Below are positions 1-9,285 of a DNA stretch of 28,668 nt, one piece after another. How positions within the stretch are numbered: position 1 is the first letter of the stretch; every line of letters begins with the position of its first letter. The stretch lies in contig JAQVTJ010000007.1 of the NCBI GenBank assembly GCA_028700095.1, positions 1 through 28,668 of the forward strand, written 5' to 3'. Source of the stretch: Methanobacterium sp. Its GTDB lineage: Archaea > Methanobacteriota > Methanobacteria > Methanobacteriales > Methanobacteriaceae. The position numbers were made by a program, and so were the translations under genes. The notes below the pieces were generated by a model, which worked only from the letters and a program-made list of their open reading frames with translations, had not been told where the DNA came from and did no database searches.

Positions 1-337
1 CTAAATAAAGATCCATTTTTCCAATTTTTTCATCAAATTGGGATCTGTCAACAATTAAATCTTTAATCACATTAAAATCAAGCGGTTCAATAATTGCATT
101 ATCTGTTATTTCTGCTTTACAAGCTAAAACCACTTTTCCATTCATTTTCAAAGCACATGATCCACATTGACCTGCTCTGCAAGAACATCTGTAAGCTATA
201 TCCGCATTATATTTTGTATTAATATAATTTAAAGCATCTAAAATCTTCATCTTATCCTCTTCAGGAACATTATAACTTTCTAGATGAGGTTTTTCGCCCA
301 TATCCTGGTTTTGTCTGAGAACATTAACCTTTAACAT
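1..337 (-). CDS. tfrB: Thiol:fumarate reductase subunit B (TfrB), N-terminal part; runs off the left edge
   Basis: The gene reads leftward from an ATG at 337 and leaves the window after about 112 codons without a stop. The product starts MLKVNVLRQNQD and contains CRCSCRAGQCGSCALK-like spacing (RCSCRAGQCGSCA), the plant-type [2Fe-2S] motif of the succinate dehydrogenase/fumarate reductase iron-sulfur subunit, with a further Cys downstream (VVLACKAE). In Methanobacteriales the subunit with this N-terminus is usually TfrB, which oxidises CoM-SH and CoB-SH with fumarate to give succinate and CoM-S-S-CoB in the cytoplasm; its C-terminal half resembles HdrB. That half lies outside the window, so an ordinary SdhB/FrdB is not excluded. 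The minus-strand sequence before the ATG holds TTGGAGATTGAA, a good ribosome binding site seven bases from the start. Confidence 0.82.
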   Translation of the reverse strand, partial: MLKVNVLRQNQDMGEKPHLESYNVPEEDKMKILDALNYINTKYNADIAYRCSCRAGQCGSCALKMNGKVVLACKAEITDNAIIEPLDFNVIKDLIVDRSQFDEKIGKMDLYL

Positions 338-377
338 TTCAATCTCCAATTTTTCAATTAAAATCTATTTAAAAAAG

Positions 378-395
378 ATTTATATAAATAAAAAC
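378..395 (-). promoter_or_regulatory. Probable TATA box of tfrB
   Basis: On the minus strand this reads TTTTTATTTATATAAATC, a TATA-box-like stretch about 45 bases upstream of the tfrB ATG, which would give a leader of roughly 15-20 bases holding the GGAG ribosome binding site. The surroundings are very AT-rich, so the call is weak. Confidence 0.35.
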
Positions 396-527
396 TCTGT
401 AAATCCATATTAATTTATTTAACTTAATTCAATGAATAAGTTTCATCTAATCTAATATTGTTTCTGATATTATAAATAATTTATAAAAGTTATTATATTT
501 TTTATTCTCAAATAATATTTTATTGAT

Positions 528-1100
528 TTACTGTTCTAAAGCAAAGTTTTTTCTTATAAGAAGCCAATAAATTAATAATTCATGTTCCATTTTTTTATAA
601 TTAGGATATTTTCCTGCTATTATACTCCAAAACTTATTGTTATGTTTCATTTCAACTAGGTGGGTTAATTCATGGAATATTACATATTCTATTAGATAAG
701 TTGGGAGATATATTAAATAATTGTTTATATTAATATTTTTTTTAGAGCTGCAACTTCCCCATCGGGTTTTCATCCATTTGAAATATATTTTATTAACTTT
801 TACATCCAAATTATTGGATAAATTTTCAATATATAATAGAACAATATCTCTAAATTCTGTTTCAGTTAGTAGATAGTTTAGTTCTTTATTATCAGCTTCT
901 TTTTCTGATCTTTTAATATTATTCAACTTTTTATATATCCACTTTTCATGTTTTTTTATAATTTCTTCGTCTTTATTATAATTTAAAGGCATTATAATCC
1001 GTAATTTATCTGTTTTAATTTCTAACCTAGTGTATTTAACTTTTCTGTGAAATACTTCATATTCAACTTCCATATCTTGAATTTTAACTTTTTTAATCAT
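528..1100 (-). CDS. YgjP/DUF45-family zinc metallopeptidase (M48-like fold)
   Basis: A 190-residue cytoplasmic protein with no signal peptide. The zinc motif HELTH is at residues 143-147, followed by H153 (MKHNNKFW). The family signature RWGSCSSKKNININ begins near residue 113, and a hydrophobic strand (YLPTYLIEYVIF) leads into the HExxH helix. This order (RWGSC, LxxxP, HELxH, xxHxxxFW) is that of the YgjP-like metallopeptidase domain (DUF45, also called WrpA or UTP pyrophosphatase in some annotations). The length is slightly below the usual 220-240 residues, mostly at the N-terminus. The physiological substrate is unknown for the archaeal members. The gene stands alone, divergent from iorA, with an AT-rich gap on both sides. 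The ATG at 1100 is the only good start and has no strong ribosome binding site. Confidence 0.8.
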   Translation of the reverse strand: MIKKVKIQDMEVEYEVFHRKVKYTRLEIKTDKLRIIMPLNYNKDEEIIKKHEKWIYKKLNNIKRSEKEADNKELNYLLTETEFRDIVLLYIENLSNNLDVKVNKIYFKWMKTRWGSCSSKKNININNYLIYLPTYLIEYVIFHELTHLVEMKHNNKFWSIIAGKYPNYKKMEHELLIYWLLIRKNFALEQ

Positions 1101-1435
1101 TTAGAATTACCATTAATTACTCTCTTTTAGATATAATGTTATATACAAAATTTTAATTAAATTAATTATCTAATAATATTAAAAATATACCACGAATATA
1201 TATAAAAATATTAATATCCGAATGTTTTTTTTAGGAATAAAAATATTCTGCTTTTAATAGATAATCAGAAAGTATAATGTTTTTAAATTTTGCTAATATA
1301 TTTGCTTTTGTGAAAATAAAATTTTTCAAATAAAATATTATTAACTATACTATTTTTGTAAAATTAAATTTTTAACACCTTATTTATTTAAATAATAAAA
1401 GTTATATCAAAATTAAAGATTTAATTGTGATTATC
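1101..1435. other. Intergenic region between divergent YgjP-like gene and iorA
   Basis: About 335 bases, almost entirely A and T. I find no open reading frame, no GC-rich structured RNA and no convincing long repeat. It must hold the two divergent promoters; candidate TATA stretches are ATATATATAAAAATATT near 1195-1211 and TATTTATTTAAATAATAAAA near 1381-1400. The second is about 40 bases from the iorA ATG and is the likelier iorA promoter. Confidence 0.5.
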
Positions 1436-3295
1436 ATGGATATAAAAGAAATTTTAAAAGCAAGCGAGAATGAAAATTTATTCATGCTCGGAAACGAAGC
1501 TACTGTAAGAGGTGCAATAGAAGCAGGTGTGGGGTTAGCATCAACCTATCCAGGCACACCTTCATCTGAGATTGGAGATGTATTTTCCAAAATTGCAGTA
1601 GATGCAGGAATATATTTTGAATTTTCAGCAAATGAAAAGGTAGCCCTTGAAGTTTCTGCAGCTGCAGCAGCTTCAGGTGTAAGATCATTTACTTTTATGA
1701 AACATGTTGGTTTAAATGTTGCATCAGATTCCTTTATGAGTGTAGCATATACAACTGTTGAGGGAGGTATGGTTATTTTATCTGCAGATGATCCTTCAAT
1801 GTTTTCATCACAGAATGAACAAGATAACCGGCATTATGCAAGACTTGCAAATATACCTATGGTTGAACCTTCAAATCCCCAAGAAATAAAGGATCTTATG
1901 AAATATAGTTATGATTTATCTGAAGAATTTAACTTACCAGTGCTTATGAGAACCACAACAAGGGTTTCTCATATGAGAGGAGTAGTTAAAACAAGTAATA
2001 AATTAGATAAACCTAAAAAAGGTTTTTTCAAATGAGATCCTCAAAGATATGTTCCTGTACCTTCCACAGCAATAAAAATGCATAAAAACCTTGTGGAAAA
2101 AATGGAAAAACTTAAAAATATCTCAAACAACTCTTCATTAAATAAAATATTTAATAAAAATGGAAAAATTGGAATAATAACAAGTGGAAGTGCATTTAAT
2201 TATGTTATGGATGTAATTAATGAGAACCAGCTAGAAATTAGTGTTTTAAAGATAACATTATCATATCCATTCCCTGATCAACTTGTACTGAATTTCATTA
2301 AAGACCTTGAAACTATTATTATAGAAGAAGTTGATCCAATAATGGAAAAGGAAGTACTGTCAATAATTGGACAAAACCAGCTTAAAAAAAATATTCATGG
2401 CAAATTAGATGGTACTTTACCAATGATATATGAATACAGTCCAAATATTATCCTTAACGCTTTAAACAAAGTTACTGATACCAATTTGGACATATATGAT
2501 GCTAATATGAGTGAAATTAAAATTCCAGAACGACAACCAACTCTTTGCCCAGGATGTCCTCATAGAGCAGCATATTACTCTGTTAACAAAGCAGTTTCTG
2601 AACTTAACCTAAAAAATGTGATTTATCCCACGGATATTGGATGTTATACCCTAGGAGTAGCTTCACCATATAATTCAGCAGATTATTTACTTTCCATGGG
2701 TTCTTCTATTGGAACTAGTTGTGGATTTTCAAAGGCTACAGATCAAAATGTTATAAGTTTCATTGGAGATTCAACTTTTTTCCATGCAGGAATACCTCCA
2801 CTTATCAATGCAGTTCATAATAAAAACAGATTTGTCCTGGTTATCCTGGATAACAGAACAACTGCAATGACAGGAGGCCAACCACACCCAGGTCTATCTA
2901 CAGATGGTATGGGATGGGAAGCTCCTGAAATTTCAATTGAAGAAATAGTAAAAGCTACAGGTGTTAAATTTTTAAGATTAATAAACCCATTAAATATTAA
3001 AAAATCTCAACAAACATTTAAAGAAGCACTGGAATTTAATGGAGTTGCAGTTGTAATATCCAGATATCCATGCATGTTCATTAAAAGAAAAAGGGAAGGA
3101 AACCTTAGCCTTGAAGTGAAACAGAATAAATGTAATTCATGCGCTAAATGTATCACAGAACTTGCATGTACTGCTATATATATTGATAAAGAGGGATTAA
3201 CCCATATTGACCCTCAGTTATGCAATAAATGTAATGTTTGTGTACAAATTTGTTCTGAAAAGGCAATAGGTATAAAAAATAGTTTTAACAGATAA
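1436..3295 (+). pseudogene. iorA: Indolepyruvate:ferredoxin oxidoreductase alpha subunit, interrupted by an in-frame TGA
   Basis: IorA with IorB converts aryl pyruvates (indolepyruvate, phenylpyruvate) and CoA to aryl-acetyl-CoA, reducing ferredoxin; in methanogens the reaction is also used in reverse to make aromatic amino acids from aryl acids. Everything expected is present: the N-terminal pyrimidine-binding domain (LGNEATVRGAIEAGVG, TYPGTPSSEIGD), the middle CPGCPHRAAYY motif, the thiamin diphosphate motif (GDSTFFHAG and NRTTAMTGGQPHPG), and two C-terminal ferredoxin motifs (CNSCAKCITELAC and CNKCNVCVQIC). A TGA at 2033-2035 splits it. The same frame continues directly with DPQRYVPVPSTAIK before the next ATG at 2078, so this is a point nonsense change, not a frameshift or gene boundary. 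Full length would be 619 codons plus stop, normal for IorA. I chose the ATG at 1436, preceded by GTGATT, over GTG 1427. Sequencing error cannot be excluded. Confidence 0.85.
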
Positions 3296-3331
3296 TTAAG
3301 TTATAAATTTATCTATTGGAGGAGGTAAATA

Positions 3332-3925
3332 ATGAAACCTTACAATATTTATATTTCAGGTGTTGGAGGACAGGGAATTATAAAAACTTCAACTGTTATT
3401 GGGGAATCAGCTATGAAAAGTAATATGTCTTTTGTTATGAGTGAAGTGCATGGTATGGCTCAGCGAGGTGGGGGAGTATCAACAGAACTTAAAATTGGAG
3501 ATGCACATAGTCCTATAATAGAATATGGTTCTGCAGATTTGTTAATATCATTCGAACCCTTGGAAGATTTACGTGCTATTCCAAAGATAAGCCATAAAAC
3601 AACAGTGATAATGAATACATCCATAATATATCCTTTTAATCTAAGTGCAGGTAAACATTCATATCCTAATATTGAAGATATTATAAAAGAATTGGATAAT
3701 AAATCATTGAAAGTTTATGCATTTAATGCAAATCAAATTGCAAAGGAATCCGGACATCTACTATCAATGAACATGGTCATGCTTGGAGCAGCTGCTGCTG
3801 TTAATGGATTTATCCTTGAAAAAGAAGTTGTCATAGATTCTATGAAGATAAATTTACCTGAAAAGAGTTTAGATATAAATTTAAGAGCATTTGAATCAGG
3901 ATTTGATTCTATTAAATCCTCTTAA
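3332..3925 (+). CDS. iorB: Indolepyruvate:ferredoxin oxidoreductase beta subunit
   Basis: A 197-residue partner of IorA. The N-terminus YNIYISGVGGQGIIKTS is the glycine-rich start of the gamma-type domain of 2-oxoacid:ferredoxin oxidoreductases, and SEVHGMAQRGGGVSTELKIG is the conserved loop of the family. Length is normal. The start ATG follows GGAGGAGGT at 3317-3325, and the gene begins 36 bases after iorA, so the two form an operon. This gene is intact although iorA has an in-frame stop, which argues either that the iorA stop is very recent or that it is an error, since a lone beta subunit has no known use. Confidence 0.93.
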   Translation: MKPYNIYISGVGGQGIIKTSTVIGESAMKSNMSFVMSEVHGMAQRGGGVSTELKIGDAHSPIIEYGSADLLISFEPLEDLRAIPKISHKTTVIMNTSIIYPFNLSAGKHSYPNIEDIIKELDNKSLKVYAFNANQIAKESGHLLSMNMVMLGAAAAVNGFILEKEVVIDSMKINLPEKSLDINLRAFESGFDSIKSS

Positions 3926-4164
3926 TTAAATTATTTTATTTATATTTTCCCAAATTTATATTTATCAGTTAAATTTTATGTCATTGATAAAAATTCCATT
4001 TCCATAATTTTATTTAATATTTTCTAAAATTTTATTTAATATCTAAAACATAATGCTAATTATTATATAATTATCTAAACAACTAAAGAAATTATTATTT
4101 GAAATATATAATAGATTAATAGAATAGAAACATTGATATTTTATAGTTTTATTTGGGTTTTAAA

Positions 4165-4995
4165 ATGAAATTAAAAGAGTATAAGATTAAAGAAGGTGCA
4201 ATGAAAAGTTGGAGGGAGATTTTTCAAAATCCCTGTGATATAATCCTTGAAAGTTTCAAAACAGGTTCTGTAAATATCAATAGAAGAGGAACTATTAATA
4301 TTAAACATCCAAAGGCAGGTTATATTAAGGATGAAATGATTAATGTACCTATTTTTTCCCATTTAATTAAACATAATAAATTCGGATATTATCTTATTGA
4401 TACAGGGTTGGATGCTACATATACATATGATCCCTATGGCGGAGTTAAAGGAAAATATGTAGATAAATTCTTCCAAGAGAAAAATGAAAATATTGGATTC
4501 CACCTGGAAAATAAAGGAATAAATCTTAAAAACATTTTTTTAAGCCATTTACATCCTGATCACATAGCAGGTGTAAGGGAATTACCTAAAGAAATACCAT
4601 ATATTGTTGGAAAGGGAGAAATAGAACAATATAAACCAGAAATATATGGAGATTTTTTAAAGGATATTAATACATTGTATGAAATAGATTTTTCAACATT
4701 AAATAAAATACCACCTTTAGGTCCAAGTACAGATCTTTTTGGGGATGGATCATTTTGGGCAATTTCAACTCCAGGACATACAAAAGGACATATTTCTTAT
4801 TTAATAAATGGTATATATGGTCCTATTTTACTTACAATGGATGCAAGTTTTATAGGTGACAATTTATTGCTTAAAATAGCTCCATCTGATTATACGGAAG
4901 ATATAGCTCTTGCACAAAAGACTTTGGAAAATATATGTGAATTTTTATTAGAATATCCTCAAGTCAAAGTATTAGCAGGCCATGAGCTTTTATAA
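4165..4995 (+). CDS. MBL-fold metallo-hydrolase (lactonase-like)
   Basis: A 276-residue metallo-beta-lactamase-fold protein. The metal motif SHLHPDH places ligands at H128, H130, D132 and H133; TPGHTKGH near residue 204 supplies the next histidine, LTMDASF the bridging aspartate region, and AGHEL at the C-terminus the last histidine. The arrangement resembles the N-acyl-homoserine-lactonase-like branch, but the substrate is not predictable and such proteins are common in methanogens. It is probably cytoplasmic. The ATG at 4165 is used; the frame extends to a TTG at 4153 and there is a further ATG at 4201 preceded by AAGGTG, so the start is uncertain by up to 12 residues. The gene is flanked by AT-rich gaps on both sides and looks monocistronic. 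Confidence 0.8.
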   Translation: MKLKEYKIKEGAMKSWREIFQNPCDIILESFKTGSVNINRRGTINIKHPKAGYIKDEMINVPIFSHLIKHNKFGYYLIDTGLDATYTYDPYGGVKGKYVDKFFQEKNENIGFHLENKGINLKNIFLSHLHPDHIAGVRELPKEIPYIVGKGEIEQYKPEIYGDFLKDINTLYEIDFSTLNKIPPLGPSTDLFGDGSFWAISTPGHTKGHISYLINGIYGPILLTMDASFIGDNLLLKIAPSDYTEDIALAQKTLENICEFLLEYPQVKVLAGHELL

Positions 4996-5195
4996 GCATA
5001 TGCATAAATGAAATAAAGAGTATAAAACATTTCTTAACATATTTTTATTTTTAAATATATTTTGTGTTTGAATTTAATAATAGTAAACCTGTAAATTTGG
5101 ATATTATATTTAGTTCATTCAACCCAAATTTATATTTTAACTAAATCATATAATAATAAAACAGGTATTGGGTGTTTAGAGATGGAGGTTATAAT

Positions 5196-5663
5196 ATGCA
5201 AAAAATGGGCATTGCAATAATTCTTATTATTTTTGGTTTAATTGTATTAGCATTCCCTATTTTAGGAGTTATACCTATAGCTTTGATTACAGGAGGGTTA
5301 ATTCTTCTTTTTAGTATGGGGTTGTTATTGGGGGGAATATTTGTAATTAATGAAAATATATTTCTTGGAATTCTAATGATAATTTTAGGATTATTAGCAT
5401 TGGTTATTGGAATAGAATTTATCTTCAACCCCGATCTTTTCGCATTCTTAGCAGGTTTACTTATCTATATTATAGGCATATTTTTTATAATAATAGGTAT
5501 AATGGGTATAATTACAAATAGCAGCTGGAATGGAGTATTTTCAATTATTATGGGTTTATTGTATATAATTCTGGGATCAATTATAACTAATCCACTTCAC
5601 CTCGGAATATTAATTGGTTTATGGCTGTTAATTATGGGAATAATAATGTTATTTGCAAAATGA
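5196..5663 (+). CDS. Small multi-span membrane protein, DUF308/HdeD-like
   Basis: A 155-residue, almost entirely hydrophobic protein rich in Ile, Leu and Gly with about six transmembrane segments separated by very short polar turns (for example NENIFLG, FNPDLF, NSSWNG). The repeated pattern of Gly-rich hairpins such as GIFFIIIGIMGI and IMGLLYIILG is typical of the DUF308/HdeD family of archaeal and bacterial membrane proteins, whose role is unknown in archaea. The ATG at 5196 was chosen because GGAGGT lies six bases before it; the frame also reads from an ATG-less extension at 5172. It stands alone and its 3' end faces mtxX. Confidence 0.7.
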   Translation: MQKMGIAIILIIFGLIVLAFPILGVIPIALITGGLILLFSMGLLLGGIFVINENIFLGILMIILGLLALVIGIEFIFNPDLFAFLAGLLIYIIGIFFIIIGIMGIITNSSWNGVFSIIMGLLYIILGSIITNPLHLGILIGLWLLIMGIIMLFAK

Positions 5664-5692
5664 TCCAACAAATTTTCCATTATTATATTTCT

Positions 5693-6630
5693 TTAATAAT
5701 GCACATTTCCAAATTTAATATTTAGACTTCTTTCCATATTTGCTGTTAACACTGCTGTTGCTATGGAATTAAGTTTAGACTGTGAAGTATCTGCACGGGA
5801 AGTTAATACTATTGGAGCAGCAGCACCTATAACACCTGCAAGACTACCGCCTGTAAGATAAACATGTGCTTTACATAAAATGTTACCTGCTTCAATTGAT
5901 GGAACAACTATAATATCTGCATGTCCTGCTACTGATCTTCCTATTCCTTTATGTTCAGCTGCCCATGGGCTGATTGCATTATCAAGTGCAAGTGGTCCGT
6001 CAATAATTTTACCACTGAACTGGCCACGTTGACTCATTTTAGCAAGTACTGCTGCATCAATTGTTGATGGCATTTTAGGATTAGCAAGTTCTATTGCAGT
6101 TGTAATGGCTATTTTAGGTTCTTCTATTTCAAATACATTTGCAAGATATATTGAATTTAATATTATATTACATTTAGTTTCTAGATCTGGTTTTATATTC
6201 CTAGATCCATCTGTAATAAAAAGCAGCCGATTAAGTGCAGAGCTTTCAAGCACATAAACATGACTCATTATTTTACCAGTTCTTAAACCACCATCTTTGT
6301 CTAATATACTTCGTAAAAAATCATCTGTATTTACAAAACCTTTCATTAATATATCTGCTCTGTTACTTTTTACCAGTTGAACAGCCTTTTTAACAGCTTT
6401 AATATTATTAGGTTCATTATAAATTTTATTTTCATTAACTTCAAACCCTGTATTATTGGATATGTTTAATATTTTTTTTCATCACCCACCAAAATATAAT
6501 CTGTAATATCAAGCTTTTCAGCCATTAGCACAGCCTCAAGAACTGTTGAATCATGTGCTACTGCTATGACAATCTGTTTTTTTGGATGTGTCTTTATTTT
6601 ATCAAAAACCTCTTCAAACTTGGTGATCAA
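5693..6630 (-). pseudogene. mtxX: Methanogenesis marker protein 4 / MtxX (phosphotransacetylase-like), frameshifted
   Basis: The minus strand encodes two pieces of one protein. The first runs from about 6630 to the run of eight T at 6472-6479 and ends in ILVGDEKKY followed by a stop. The second resumes in another frame with LNISNNTGFEVNENKIY and continues through LMKGFVNTDDFL, PSIEAGNILCK and TGGSLAGVIGAAAPIVLTSR to 5693. One missing A in the coding-strand A8 run restores GDEKKILNIS and gives 312 residues. The fold is that of phosphate acetyl/butyryltransferases, and the archaeal family is MtxX, methanogenesis marker 4, whose function is not established. The likely start is TTG at 6630, because GGAGGAGGT sits nine bases upstream; the longer frame back to 6690 places that site inside the coding region. 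It may be a real frameshift or a homopolymer error. Confidence 0.75.
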
Positions 6631-6786
6631 ATTTTTAACCTCCTCCAACTTAAAATATCCATAATAATATAATTCCAGGTTTATAAACATTAATTTGGTT
6701 TTAATTTCTTAAATAAAAAACTATTAACAAATATAAAATTTTTCAAAAACTATTATTTTCCTATATATCAATAAATTTACAAGAAT

Positions 6787-6800
6787 AAAATATATATAAA
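6787..6800 (+). promoter_or_regulatory. Probable TATA box of the symporter operon
   Basis: AAAATATATATAAA is followed about 80 bases later by the GGAGGTG ribosome binding site at 6868-6875. A second TATA-like stretch, AGTTATATATATGA near 6842-6855, is too near the start unless the leader is very short. The region is AT-rich, so the choice is tentative. Confidence 0.35.
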
Positions 6801-6880
6801 AAATATCCTAAAAAATTTAAATTATTTTAAACTATATTTTTAGTTATATATATGAATTTCTATCTGATGGAGGTGTAACA

Positions 6881-7087
6881 GTGGTTTTAGGAATAAGTGA
6901 TCCTGGGATTTCAGCTGCATATATATGTTGTGTTCTGGCTCTGCTTTTATGTTTAGTTTATGGCGTTATTAATTGGAATAAAGGCGGAGGAGATGAAAAA
7001 GAACAAATTTCAGAAGAATCTAAATGGCATGTTAAAGAGAAGGATATGGAAGAAAAAGAACTCGGCTTATGGGATGAAGAGGGTTAG
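6881..7087 (+). CDS. Small single-span membrane protein preceding a symporter (accessory protein)
   Basis: A 68-residue protein with a short N-terminal lead (VLGISDPGIS), one transmembrane helix at about residues 12-31 (AAYICCVLALLLCLVYGVIN) and a charged cytoplasmic tail rich in Glu and Lys. It starts with GTG at 6881, set by a strong GGAGGTG ribosome binding site six bases upstream. The symporter gene begins 14 bases after its stop, so they are one operon. Small proteins of this size and layout precede sodium:solute symporters in other prokaryotes and are annotated as symporter accessory subunits; the role here is inferred from that context. It remains open although the symporter is broken. 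Confidence 0.75.
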   Translation: MVLGISDPGISAAYICCVLALLLCLVYGVINWNKGGGDEKEQISEESKWHVKEKDMEEKELGLWDEEG

Positions 7088-7101
7088 GAGTTTTGATTTA
7101 A

Positions 7102-8687
7102 ATGGATTTATTAATACTTAGTATAGTAGTTTTAATTTATCTCCTCATGGTCTTCTATGTTGGTTATGTTGCATGGAAGAGAACCAACAGTTCTGAGGAC
7201 TACATGGTTGCAGGTAGGAACACCCATCCTTATATTTTATGGCGTTAAGTTATGGTGCTACTTTTATAAGTACTGCTGCAATTGTGGGTTTTGGGGGAAC
7301 TGCCGGTGTTTATGGTATGGGTCTTTTATGGCTTACAGTTTTGAACATTTTAGTAGGAATATTTATAGCTTTTGTATTTTTTGGAAAAAGAACACGGAAA
7401 ATGGGACACAATTTAAATGCATTAACATTTCCCGAATTTATATCTAAAAGGTTTAATAGTCGTTTTTTACAATATTTCAGTGGATTAGTTATATTTCTTG
7501 TAATGCCTCTTTATGCAGGGGTGGTTTTAATTGGTATGGCAAGGTTTGTTGAAACTATATTGGGCCTTAACTATAATATAGCATTAATTGTAATGGCAGC
7601 AATAGTTGCTATGTATGTTGTTTTTGGAGGAATAAGGGGTGTTATGTATACTGATGCACTTCAAGGAACCATTATGTTCTTTGGAATGGCATTCCTATTA
7701 GTTGCGACTTACTGGCTTCTTGGAGGTGTTGTTCAGCCAATGAATTGCTTTCAGGAATGGCTGCAATGGTACCAGCTGCAGCATCAAGCACAGGAGCTAC
7801 AGGATGGACTTCTATGCCAACATTTGCCAGTCCATTCTGTGGACTCTGATTAGTACATTAATATTAGGTGTTGGAATAGGTGTTTTATCACAACCACAAC
7901 TAGTTGTAAGATTCATGACAGTAAAATCTAATAAAGAACTAAACAGAGCTGTTCTAATTGGGGGAGTTTTCATAGCTCTTATTACTGGAACTGCATTTAT
8001 TGTTGGTGCATTATCCAATGTCTATTTTATGCAACATACAGGACAGATAGCTATTCAAGCAGCTGAAGGTAATGCGGATAAAATAATACCACTCTTTATA
8101 GCAACAGCTATGCCATTGTGGTTTGCATATTTATTCATGATAACATTACTGTCAGCAGCAATTTCAACATTAAGTGCACAGTTCCATGTTCAAGGAACAG
8201 CACTAGGAAGAGACATATATGAAACCTTATCTAATAAAGTAGGAGGATCCTCTGTTATGGTTGCTAGAACCGGTATTGTTATTGCTGTTATTATAGCAGT
8301 TATACTTGGTTTTATACTTCCTGCTAATATTATAGCAGTTGGAACTGCAATGTGGTTTAGTTTAACAGCAGTTGCTTTCCTTTCAATGTATGTTTGTGCA
8401 TTATTCTGGAAACGTACAACAAAAAAGGTGCAATTGTAGGACTTGTAGTTGGAACAATATATACAACTATTTCCTATCTGTTCATAAATCAGAAAGCAGC
8501 TGCAGCCCTTGGAGTATGCAAAGCTTTAACAGGTAAAGTTGTTTTAATATCAACCATGCCATGGCCAACAGTTGATCCTTTGGTTATTGGTGTTCCTTTA
8601 GTGTTTATATTAACAATTATTGTTAGTTTACTCACCAAACCCCATAATAAGGAACTATTAGACAAAGCATTTAAAGATGTGGGATAA
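7102..8687 (+). pseudogene. Sodium:solute symporter (SSS family), four single-base deletions
   Basis: Five frame segments encode one SSS-family transporter of about 13 membrane helices. It begins at ATG 7102 (MDLLILSIVVLIYLL, then SSEDYMVAGRNTHPYI) and continues as MALSYGATFISTAAIVGFGG, the conserved first helices with the unwound TM1 pattern. The reading frame slips at 7235-7238 (T4), at 7737-7738 (CC, before NELLSGMAAM), at 7838-7840 (before WTLISTLILGVGIGV) and in the A6 run at 8421-8426 (before GAIVGLVVG). Each slip needs exactly one added base. With four bases restored the frame is 530 codons, the normal length, with no other stop. The substrate cannot be told. A transporter shortened after residue 46 would not work, so the locus is either a young pseudogene or a stretch with consensus errors. 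Confidence 0.82.
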
Positions 8688-8921
8688 TATAAATCCCTAT
8701 TTATTTTATTTTATTTTTTTTGTAAATATTAAAATTTTATAGAAAAATTTTCAAAATCATTTATCCTATAAATATATAATATGGGTTCAGTTTTTTTTAC
8801 TTATTTATAATAATAAAACATGCAGATTTCCTTTCTTTTTTAAAATAAAACTTTAAGTATTATATTAAACTTAAATAAAATCAATATTTTTTGTAAGAAA
8901 ATCATATGAATAGGTGAAACC

Positions 8922-9176
8922 ATGAGGATAATAGAAGAAATTATTGGAAAAGAAGTTCTTGATAGTTCTGCAATTGTAATTGGTAAAGTGAAAGATGTAG
9001 AAGTAAATTTTGAAAATAAATCATTAGAAGCATTTATTCTTGGAAAAGGCGGGATATCAGAAGGTCTTGGAATATCCAAAGGTGAAACCATAGTACCCTA
9101 TGATATGGTAAAGAAGGTTGGGGATAAAATACTTCTAAAAGACAATATCACAGAAGATGAAGGAAGTGAACTTTAA
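8922..9176 (+). CDS. PRC-barrel domain protein
   Basis: An 84-residue protein that is a single PRC-barrel: the N-terminal strand pair IIGKEVLDSSAIVIGKVKDVEV, followed by SLEAFILGKG, a loop, and the closing IVPYDMVKKVGDKILLKD. Free-standing PRC-barrels are frequent in methanogens and resemble the domain in RimM and in photosynthetic reaction centre subunit H; they are thought to bind proteins or RNA. There is no transmembrane helix. The ATG at 8922 follows AGGTGA six bases upstream. The gene lies 234 bases after the symporter in an AT-rich stretch and 109 bases before the small zinc protein, so it probably has its own promoter. Confidence 0.85.
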   Translation: MRIIEEIIGKEVLDSSAIVIGKVKDVEVNFENKSLEAFILGKGGISEGLGISKGETIVPYDMVKKVGDKILLKDNITEDEGSEL

Positions 9177-9285
9177 TTTCGATCCAAATAATTTTTTTTT
9201 AGTTTATAAAAAGAAAGGTGGATACAATAAAAAATATTAAAATATTCATAAGCTAATTAATTTTTTTTTAAGTAGGTGAATAAAA

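Noticed and set aside
2033..2035. Selenocysteine at the iorA TGA
   Set aside because: IorA has no catalytic Cys/Sec at this linker position, the lineage is not known for selenoproteins, and no SECIS-like structure was seen.
4006..4042. Direct repeat of AATTTTATTTAATAT at 4006-4020 and 4028-4042
   Set aside because: It is low-complexity A/T sequence in an intergenic gap where such matches arise by chance, and has no clear placement relative to a promoter.
7102..8687. Programmed frameshifting in the symporter
   Set aside because: Four separate slips would be needed at sequences that share no slippery motif; lesions or errors are simpler.
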